From Icerya purchasi (lineage: Eukaryota > Arthropoda > Insecta > Hemiptera > Monophlebidae): a stretch of DNA of 64,000 nucleotides. Below the pieces are notes generated by a model, which worked only from the letters and a program-made list of their open reading frames with translations, did no database searches and was not told the origin of the DNA. Of this stretch, positions 56,306 to 64,000 are shown piece by piece. A program made the position numbers and the translations under genes. Within the stretch, counting starts at the first letter, position 1. Each line of letters opens with the position of its first letter. The stretch is from NCBI GenBank assembly GCA_039619475.1, contig CM077115.1, positions 413,424,557 to 413,488,556 of the forward strand, written 5' to 3'.

Positions 56306-58944
56306 TTAAATGCTGGTTGTTAAGTTTAGTTTTCTAATCAGGGTAAGAATTTTTTTAATTTCGTCTTGGTCGTCAGAGATGGTTGTATTATTTAAAGGGA
56401 TTTTTAGTTCTAGACGCATTTGATTAATGTTAGGGCATTCGTAAAGAAGGTGTTTGACTGTGATGGGAGTGGAGTTGCAGAACTGACAAGGGGGTTTATC
56501 GACTTTTTGGAAGAGGTAATTATGGGTTAGTTTCGTATGTCCAATTCTAAGCCTGGTGATTATTAATTCTTCTTGACGATTAGTTGGGAGAGGTTTTTCC
56601 AAGGTTGTACGGATTTTTTGTGTTGAAATAATTTGTTATGGGATTTTGTGTTCCATGATGTTTGCCAATTTGATATTTCGGTTTGATTTAGTAAATGTTT
56701 GATGTCCATGGCTGTGGTGGAGGTTACAGGAGAGGGTGTAGAGGCGGTTTTGGCCAGGTTATCTACTATTTCGTTTCCCTGGATTCCGATATGACTAGGT
56801 ATATACATTAATTTAATATTAATATTTCGAGATTTTAGCTTGTTTAGTTGTTGGTGAATATCTTGGACAAATTTGTCTGTTGAAAAAATGTTCAGGATAG
56901 ATGTTAGTGAGCTTACTGAGTCGCTTTGGATTAGGTAATTTTTGCTTTTTCCTTTCGTTTTTATGCTTTTCAAACAGTGAAAAATTGCTATTAATTCAGC
57001 TGTATAGTTGGAAGAGCATTTATGAAGTTTGAAGTTTTTAACCTCTCCATTGATAGAAAAAGCATATCCAGTATATTGATTTCCGATTTTTGACCCATCT
57101 GTAAAACATGGCACATAATTTGGAAAATTAGTAATTTTTTCGTGATAACGATTTTTAATTATATAGTGTGGGACTTCGGATTTACTGTAGTTTATTAAAG
57201 AAAAATCTATGTCTGGGGTTTGTAATAACCAGAACGGAAATTTTGGATATTCTTGGTTCAGGTTTGAAAAATTGAGCTCATTATTTTTTAGAAAAGACAG
57301 AAAATCGGTGATTGGTTTTTCAGCCTGCCGCGAAGGGTTTTTATTGTACGAATTTATCAAGTTTTGTATTGGATTTGTTGGGTTAGTTATAGCAGATAGG
57401 AGGAACCTGTTTGTGATCAAATTTTTCCTAAATTGTGGGGGAAGTTCAGCTGCTTCGCAGAAAATACTATCTATTGGTGAGGATCGTAAAGCTCCAATAC
57501 ACATTCGTATGGCTGCGTTTTGTATTGGTTTTATGATGGCCAAGGTTTTGTCGGATACGTTATTGAGAGCTGGATATCCATATTCGATTTTACTCCGAAT
57601 GAGAGATCTATATAATTGCATTAGTAATTTTCTGGATGGATCGTATTTGGGCTTATTAATAGTTTTAATTATATTGAGGGTTTTCATTAAGTCTTTTTTA
57701 AGTCCTAGATAGTGAAGAGTCCAAGATAATTTACTGTCAAAGGTTAGCCCAAGAAATTTAGTACATGGTTTGACTTCGAGAGTACGTCCATTGAATTTAA
57801 GAGTTGGTTTTTGGGATTTATACTTTCTAGTAAATAAAACACAGTGGGTTTTAGATTCTGAGAAGACTAATCCATTTATATCCGCCCATTTTTGGAGGAG
57901 ATCTAAGGTGTCTTGTATAACTTTTTGAGCAATGTTTAAGTTATTTGTACATATTGAGATGTTTATGTCGTCGGCAAAAATTCTTAGTGACACTGGACGT
58001 GGGACAATTTCTTTTATGCTGTCTATAAGTAGTATGAATAAGATAGTGCTTAACACTGATCCTTGTGGAACACCGTTTTCAATAGTGTGTAAGTGGGAAT
58101 ATGTATTATTAACTCTTACTCTAAACGTTCGGTCAGTGAGAAAGTTTATAATGAAGAATCCGAGGTGTCCTCTTATTCCAATAAGATGAAGTTTTTGAAT
58201 AATTTTGAAACGCCAAGCTTTGTCATAGGCTTTTTCGAGGTCGAAGAAGATAGACAGTACGCTTTGTTTGCTGTGGAATGCATTCAGGACTTCGTTTTGG
58301 AGGCTGAATAGATGATCTACGGTTGACCTTTTTTTCCTAAAACCACTTTGGCAGGTGCTTAACGCTTTATTTTTGCCGATGTACCAGATTAGACGTTTAC
58401 TAACCATTTTTTCTAATATTTTGCACGGAACTGGTGTTAGGGATATTGGACGATAACTAGACGCAAGGGAGTTATTTTTTCCAGGTTTCAGGATCGGAAT
58501 TATTGTAGCTGTTCTCGAAGAGGAAGGGAAGGAATCAGACGTCCAGATTTTATTGTAAAGATTTAAAAGGTTTATTTTCGATTGGTCTGACAGATGTTTT
58601 AGCATGAACGGGTGGATGTCGTCTGGCCCGGGAGAGGAGTTTTTGATGTTGTGATTTAATACCTGGTTAAGTTCTTCAATAGAAAAGGCAGCGTTGTATT
58701 CTTCTGAGTTATTTGACTGAAAATTTAATGGACTTGATTCTATGGACGATTTGAGATGTTGGAATGTGGGATGATATGAATTTGTCGCGGAAACTTTCGC
58801 AAAATTTTGTGCTAGGTGGTTTACAATATCATTTGTACTAGTTAAAATATTGTTTTCCAGTTGGATATATGGGATATTTAAAGATGTGAAGGAACCTTTG
58901 AAATTACGTATTTTTTCCCACGTCAGATTAATTTTATTGTACAA
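56306..58944 (-). pseudogene. I-like LINE ORF2, reverse transcriptase, RNase H and C-terminal knuckle
   Basis: The 793-codon frame has PGPDDIHPFMLKHL, TIIPILKPGKNNSLASSYRP, CQSGFRKKRSTVDHL, LSIFFDLEKAYDKAW, NGVPQGSVLSTILFILLI and RIFADDINISIC (FADD box). After a connecting region it has RNase H with CFTDGSKIGNQYTGYAF (first Asp), NYTAELIAIFHCLKS (Glu), IQSDSVSSLTS (Asp) and IPSHIGIQGNEIVDNLAK (His and last Asp). The catalytic set is complete. A second frameshift near 56600 separates the 98-codon tail (56306-56602) with CQFCN and H-x4-CP, the usual C-terminal knuckle. Confidence 0.9.
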
Positions 58945-60010
58945 TTGACTTCATCAAATTTGTCCAGCTTTCTCTTTGTTTGAGTAAATTTATTTGGCGT
59001 GCACGGGCGCGTTTTATCTTAAAGTTTATTAAATTTTCTTGTGAGGAATTTCTTTTAAACTTACGTAAAGCTTTTTTCCTGTCCTTAATTGCTATTTTTA
59101 GTTCATCGCACCACCATGGTACTGTTTTTTTTGGAGTTTTATTGGATGATTTTGGAATGCTATCTTGGGCTGTTTTTATAACGGAATCAGTAAACATTTT
59201 GACAATAGTTTCGATCTCGTTCACTTCAAAAAATTCAGGAGTTTCGTTTGAAAACTCTGATTGTTGAAATAGGTCTCTATAAAGGTTCCAATTTGCTTTG
59301 TTTATTTGCCATTTGGGTTGTTTACGTGGAGTTTGGTTTTGGGTTTGAAATGGCATGCAAATACTAATGGGAAAGTGATCACTAAAGTACAAATCATCTT
59401 GTACTGACCATTGTAGCAAATGTGCTATATTTATAGAAGAAAATGACAGATCGATTGCCGATGTATTGCCGTTTGATAAGTTGAAATGCGTGTGGGAGCC
59501 ACTATTTAAAAGAAATGTATTATTTTTTGTTAAGAATTTATCGATAATATTTCCGCGATTATTTGAAGAGCTTGATCCCCATGTGTATGAGTGTGCGTTA
59601 AAGTCACCTAACACTATATATGGAGAAGGGAGTTGCTTAAATAGTCGCTCTAGCTCGTCGACAGTTATTTGTTGATGGGGAGGGATATAGATACTATAAA
59701 TAGTGAGTTTCTTTGGAAAAAAGTAAGGTGTGTCAATAGAGATGGCTATTGCTTGAAAATTTCCTAATTGAAGATTTATCTGGGTAGATGTTGTAGTATT
59801 TTTTACCAACAGGGCGGTTCCACCGCAGGATATTTCTCCTCCTGGGTAATCAAAACGGTATATATTATAATTTTTGAGTTTAAATTTGTGATGCGGTCGT
59901 AGGCGAGTTTCTTGGATAGCAACTACTGTTGGGTTGTGTTTGACTAGTATCGTTATTAGTTCACCGAAATGCGTTTTTACGCCACTTATATTCCATTGAA
60001 TTAACTGCAT
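58934..60010 (-). pseudogene. I-like LINE ORF2, endonuclease part
   Basis: 358-codon EEP nuclease with all main motifs: LIQWNISGVKTHFGEL (start), VVAIQETRLRP (catalytic Glu), CGGTALLVKN, YSIYIPPHQ, VLGDFNAHSYTWGSS (GDFN) and FSDHFPISICMP (SDH). It stops at 58934 while the reverse-transcriptase frame begins at 58944, and the alignment across (SWTNLM before, NKINLTWEKIRNF after) reads as one protein with a one-base shift near 58940. Nicks DNA at the insertion site. Confidence 0.88.
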
Positions 60011-60326
60011 GTTTTTTTTTTGTTTTTTTTTGTTTTTTTTATCTTTTTTTTAAATGAAAAATTAAAATTTAGGGGTATTGTTAGAAGCGATGGGCATTTT
60101 TTTTTTTTTTTTTAAACACGCGCGTATGACAATCTATCTACTTACAAACGTTATTTAGCATAAAAGTTACAGCTTATCTATAAAATATAACTATATGTAC
60201 AATGGTGATAATTCGATGATGTGATTTTCGGTTTCGCGTACTCTATTAACAATATGATCTACTGTAAATCGGAATAAAACGGTACAATCGATGCGCTCTC
60301 TACTAATTGCGATAAGATTGTTTTTA

Positions 60327-60632
60327 TTATGTTTGTGTGTCTGACTCGTATGTAGATCCGTATTCATCTGTTTTGTTATCAGACAATTCTTCTTTATTTG
60401 AATCGACGTGTTGGTTTATTAGTTTTTTCCTTAATTTAGTGAATCTGGTTTTCATTGTTCTAGTTTTTATGAGCGGGTAGTTTTGTTCCAAAATTTGAAT
60501 TACTGCTTCAATATTCTCGGTGAACTGTAAAACCGTTTCGAGAGGGTTTCTTTGGCCTTTGACCATGTCCATCATTAGCCGGAAGTTTGCGAAAGAAATA
60601 GGATATTCATTCTCTTTATTTGTTTTCACCAA
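60327..60632 (-). CDS. Putative short ORF1 of the I-like LINE
   Basis: Intact 101-codon frame upstream of ORF2 in the same element. It starts MVKTNKENEYP and contains FRLMMDMVKGQRNPLETVLQ and TMKTRFTKLRKKLINQ, a basic helical stretch compatible with nucleic-acid binding, then an acidic Ser/Thr tail. No zinc knuckle seen. Its position, orientation and intactness argue for an ORF1 equivalent. The family is not one I can name. Confidence 0.5.
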   Translation of the reverse strand: MVKTNKENEYPISFANFRLMMDMVKGQRNPLETVLQFTENIEAVIQILEQNYPLIKTRTMKTRFTKLRKKLINQHVDSNKEELSDNKTDEYGSTYESDTQT

Positions 60633-60659
60633 TTTGACCTATTTCACGTTAAAGAGCAT

Positions 60660-60772
60660 ACTTTTAAGTGTCCGAAACCGTTGTTAATTTAAAACTGCAT
60701 TTTTGACACACACTATGTACCTTTTCTCAGCGACCGTCACATATGTACACATATATATATATATATATATAT
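60660..60772 (-). repeat. 5' leader of the I-like LINE plus (AT)n
   Basis: The minus-strand start GTGACGGTCGCTGAGAAAAG precedes TACATAGTGTGTGTC, and matches the inverted copy at 56081-56160. Outside it lies an alternating AT run, suggesting insertion at a microsatellite. Confidence 0.7.
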
Positions 60773-60879
60773 GACAGTTTAACGTAATATTCGATCGTTC
60801 AATGTTTCTATTAATTTATATTTATTCGTTGTTCGTACTTTAAATTATCAAATTTTTAAATTAAATTAATCTACTGTTC

Positions 60880-61450
60880 CATATTTATATTTTTAAAAAA
60901 GTAATCAATTCACCAGATCATGCCGAACACAAATAATAGGTACACAAAACATATTGAAAGTTATTAAAAAATATAAAAACATCGACTAGTTTCGACGAAC
61001 TACCATCATTATCAAGATTTTAATTAACTATTACAAACAAAACTTATTTGACTTTTGATTTAGTTAACTTAAATATTATAATCTAGATAAATACCGATCT
61101 TAATTTAATTATAATTTAACCGTATATAGTGGATATTATTCTCGGGTAATTGTACGTTTATAATTTTATATTTAAATTTATTAATGTAATATTTTTCTGC
61201 TGCAGTTAACGGTTAAATTATAATTAAATTAAGATCGATATTTATCTAGATTTTAATATTTCAATTAACTAAAGCAGAAGTCGAATAAGTTTTGTTTGTA
61301 ATAATTAGTTAACATCTTGATAATGACGGTAGTTCGTCGAAACTAGTCTATATTGTTATGTTTTTTAATAATTTCTAGTATGTTTTGTGTATTATTTATG
61401 TTTAGCATAATGTTGTGAATTAATTACTTTTTAAAAAATATATATTATAG
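60880..61450. repeat. Long imperfect hairpin repeat
   Basis: Arms 60880-61124 and 61207-61450 are inverse copies with scattered mismatches around a loop of about 80 bp. Each arm carries the motif TTGATAATGAYGGTAGTTCG and TCGAAACTAGTC (plus strand 61316-61348, minus strand 61016-60984), in which GAYG pairs with CGTC before GAAAC. The left/right T-to-C difference changes a U-G pair to C-G and keeps the stem. Similar in design to the 26-kb hairpin. Confidence 0.85.
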
Positions 61451-61555
61451 TGTCGACGGTGTTTCATTTAACTTTATATCAACATTTATTTTATTTTATT
61501 TTTTTTCATATTTATTTCGTCGTTGTAGCTAATATGTAATTTTAATTTATAAACA

Positions 61556-61610
61556 TTCTGTGATCATGGAGCTTTGAAACACATCGGTGTTTCGATTTTA
61601 ATTTAATATT
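61556..61610 (+). repeat. Stem motif GATCATGGAGCTTTGAAAC
   Basis: Plus-strand relative of the motif at 51618-51678, followed by ACATCGGTGTTTCGATTTTA and an AT-rich stretch. Confidence 0.5.
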
Positions 61611-63380
61611 CCATAACTCGGACGCATATCATATTTTAAGTCAGCAGGTTCGTCTATAAAAACTGCCGACGGTACGATCAATGCCAGTGATAAGTTTACC
61701 ACACAGGCTTCTTCGGCTTTCAGTTAAACATTGACAAAGTTCACACCGTTTTTACGAATCATCGAGATAATCAAAGCTCTTCCGGAAACCGTTTTTATCC
61801 GTCCCTTTCGGGGTGTCATCCATCTTCTCGCTTGTGAAGTACGTACCGGTTCGCACTCAGTTTCGCTGCCACAGCTGCTCTCTGCATTTCACTCGGCTAC
61901 ATACATTCCGTCGAGTTTCGAGAATTCATCCGATGCGCGCAGAATGACCCAGATATTCTAATTTGGATCGTTTAACGAAATTAAAAACGGCCCTCTTCAT
62001 CCATTTCTTCCTCGGTCGCGCAGCATCGCATTAAAAAGCTTCCAGCTTTCTTACTGTTACGACTTGCACAGTTTACATTTGCAAGAAAGTCCGGATAGTT
62101 CGTCGAGTAGTCTGTTTTATAGTTGGCCCGTTAAATTGTGTCATCGGCCGGTTATTTATTAGTTCGGCTCGCCTTTCAGAGCTCCAGATTTGCTCGGAAT
62201 ATACGATATTTTACACATACATTCGGAAATGGCAATTTCAATCTCTCGCACCGTCGTTGTGCTTTATTACAACCATCCCCTATACACCGTTTAATTCTGC
62301 CACTGCAGCTCCCTTTAATTTATTAGCAGCCTGAAATTATCGACGGCTCTTCTTATTGCGAGTTATTTCCATTATTTTTCGTCAAATAAAATCCTAAAAG
62401 GCCTAGAGAGCTGTTGCATTCGTCAGGTGATTTCCGTACTTGTGCGCGCAGAACTATGCTTCGTTTAAATTGAACTGACGATTAAGTTTTAGACTCTGTT
62501 GGCACTCCTCCCTCCCCCTCGCGCCCGTAAAAACGGTTATTTTCTATTGTTAATTTTCCCGAAAATTCTCTTTAACATTTTTTTCTTTTCGAGATGAAGA
62601 AAAAATTGCGGTGTCATACATAAGCATGACGTAGAAATATTGACGCCATTAATTGAAACGACACCTTTCCACTTTGCGAAGACGTCACGAAATATATACT
62701 ACATATATTCTTTTTTTTTTTTGAATGAACATTACACTTCCGTACAGATTCCCGTTTTGAATCGGAATTGTTCAAGTAAAATTGCACACTGAGAAAATAG
62801 ACCCGGCTCAAAAAACCTTCCGTGAAATTTGATCTAAAAATTTTTCGCATTATACAGTAGCGATTTATAATTTTTACCGACTTCAAAAGAAAAGAAGGTT
62901 TACTTCGTCGCGTATTTTTTTTTCCTTCTTTTGAAGGTTTATATACTTGTGTGAACCGATTTTAACTTTGGTCATTCGAAAGCGTACCATTCAGCGATGG
63001 TACCATACGAGTATAATACTGTTGGAATATCGGTAAACACAGATACTCTGTAGTCATTTGAACAAACGTTAATAAAAGGTGGTCCTTCTGTTAGATAATT
63101 TTTTATCTACCATTATTATCTTGTCTCGTTTCGGATCCGAATCGTTCCCGGGTCTATACATAATCTGAAATAATTGAGTACCACAGAAATCGGGGAAAGT
63201 AAAGGCGGATCCCATGAGAAAGGAACTGGCCCCAGTATTCTCATCAGATCCGTTAGACTTACAATTAGTACCATTGTGAAGAGCTTAACTTCACAATCCA
63301 TGATACCTTATCAAGGGTATGGGATTTACTTTACTTTTTACTTACTATTATTATACGAGCCGGGAATTGTGTATATATAA
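61611..63380. other. 1.8-kb interval, no gene recognised
   Basis: Less AT-rich in its first half. Short frames at 61731-61961, 62138-62326 and 63116-63301 (minus) show no recognisable motif. GAAGACGTCACG near 62681 is CRE-like but isolated. T-run at 62712-62721. Could contain host non-coding sequence. Confidence 0.35.
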
Positions 63381-63387
63381 TAAAAAT

Positions 63388-63762
63388 TAATTACAACGTA
63401 ATACTTAGGCTACCCCCCATTCGAAAAAATGTACCAAAAAAATGTCCCAATTTTATGTAACGTATGTTATATTTTGTAGGATTTTTGTTATTGTTATTTA
63501 AAAAATGTCACAATTTTATGTAATGAAATATGTAACGAAAAATGTAACGAAAAAATGTCTTAATTTTATATAACGGAAGTTAAATGTTACGAGTAGGATT
63601 TTTGTGGTTATGTTATTTTTCTTTTTGTGTTGATGCCAGTAAGAATTACGTTGTAAATTTTGCTCATTTTATACAAAGTATAGAAGAGAAAGAGACAGAA
63701 ATGAAAGCAAGAGGGGTCAAGGGGCGCAGCTCCTTGCGAGGCCAAAGTGAAACTCGATCATT
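63388..63762 (+). repeat. Unnamed repeat, copy 3 (longest)
   Basis: Same phrases as copies 1 and 2 with both internal inverted ends present (TAATTACAACGTAATACTTA at the left, TAAGAATTACGTTGTAAATT near 63641) and an extra internal repetition of the ATGTAACGAAAAATG type at 63520-63560. It then has the conserved right part with GAAGAGAAAGAGACAGAAAT. All three copies in the window are in plus orientation. Confidence 0.75.
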
Positions 63763-64000
63763 TTAGCTTCGCAAGTACATGTCCTCCGAACTCGAAAAAT
63801 GATTAAACGATTTCATAAAAATTGCACACTAGGGCATTTTGGGCCTAAAAATCGATCTGCCAAGAAGTGCCAACTTAATGAATAAATTTAAAAAACTGAA
63901 TAAGAAAGCAACCCTGTTAGTAAAATAATTTGTAATTATTTTAAATAAAATAAATTAAGTGTTTTTTTTTAAACAAATAATTTTAAATAATTGAATAAAT

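Larger units (their letters stand above)
56216..60760 (-). mobile_element. I-like LINE with RNase H, nearly intact
   Basis: Minus-strand element: leader at 60760, short ORF1 (60632-60327), endonuclease (60010-58934), reverse transcriptase and RNase H (58944-56563), C-terminal knuckle (56602-56306), then an A-rich tail on the minus strand (56252-56216). Only two frameshifts interrupt ORF2, so this is the youngest LINE in the window. A run of alternating A and T flanks the 5' end (60746-60772). No clear target duplication found. Confidence 0.88.

Noticed and set aside
57209..57712. 167-codon plus-strand frame within the I-like LINE
   Set aside because: It is antisense to the reverse-transcriptase frame, whose motifs are unambiguous.
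1..64000. CRISPR arrays, bacterial operons, terminators or ribosome binding sites
   Set aside because: All recognisable coding content is eukaryotic transposon or animal-type protein, and no regularly spaced direct repeats of CRISPR type are present.

Overview
The window is AT-rich animal DNA, almost certainly from an insect. Hymenoptera is my best guess, judging from the mix of degraded LINE, hAT and helicase-associated endonuclease remnants, but this is inference. Nothing looks bacterial. I see no confident multi-exon host gene. The content is one large inverted duplication followed by about 50 kb of nested, mostly broken transposable elements and unassigned non-coding DNA.

Positions 1-14208 form a near-perfect palindrome. 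Position n pairs with 14209-n. The arms are 1-6867 and 7342-14208, around a 474-bp AT-rich spacer. Reading the arms against each other I found four substitutions and no indel, but I did not check every base. Each arm carries one intact, apparently single-exon 331-codon gene, and the two copies point towards each other. The protein resembles the MAEL domain of the piRNA-pathway protein Maelstrom, including a plausible Glu-Cys-His-Cys tetrad, but it has no HMG box. The rest of each arm holds tandemly duplicated segments, some keeping traces of decayed reading frames. A degenerate tandem repeat runs through the arm and continues outside it to about 15.9 kb. The left limit of the palindrome coincides with the window edge, so its true extent and context on that side cannot be seen.

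From 16 to 35 kb there is an EEP-nuclease pseudogene, a 426-bp hAT-type MITE with a perfect 8-bp target duplication, a truncated LINE 3' end, two copies of an unnamed roughly 300-bp repeat, a long hairpin repeat at 26 kb, a tRNA-like SINE and a decayed LINE reverse transcriptase.

From 35 to 49 kb there is a 1.66-kb hAT element with transposase remnants and a perfect 8-bp target duplication. It is followed by two minus-strand RNase H LINE fragments, one of them split by two nested insertions, then a roughly 5.3-kb LINE with recognisable ORF1 and ORF2, and a Jockey-like 3' fragment.

From 52 to 61 kb two nearly full-length minus-strand LINEs lie back to back. One is an RTE-like type with a C-terminal C2H2 finger and a trinucleotide tail. 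The other is an I-like type with an RNase H domain, only two frameshifts, and inverted copies of its own 5' leader on both sides. The window ends with two hairpin-type repeats and a third copy of the unnamed repeat.

Two threads connect the parts. The only intact gene resembles a piRNA-pathway factor and sits beside a mixed-orientation transposon graveyard of the kind that can act as a piRNA source locus. This functional link is inference only. Second, several elements of different ages end in similar structured RNA motifs: a compensating 3' stem-loop in LINEs, and a short stem followed by GAAAC in the hairpin repeats.
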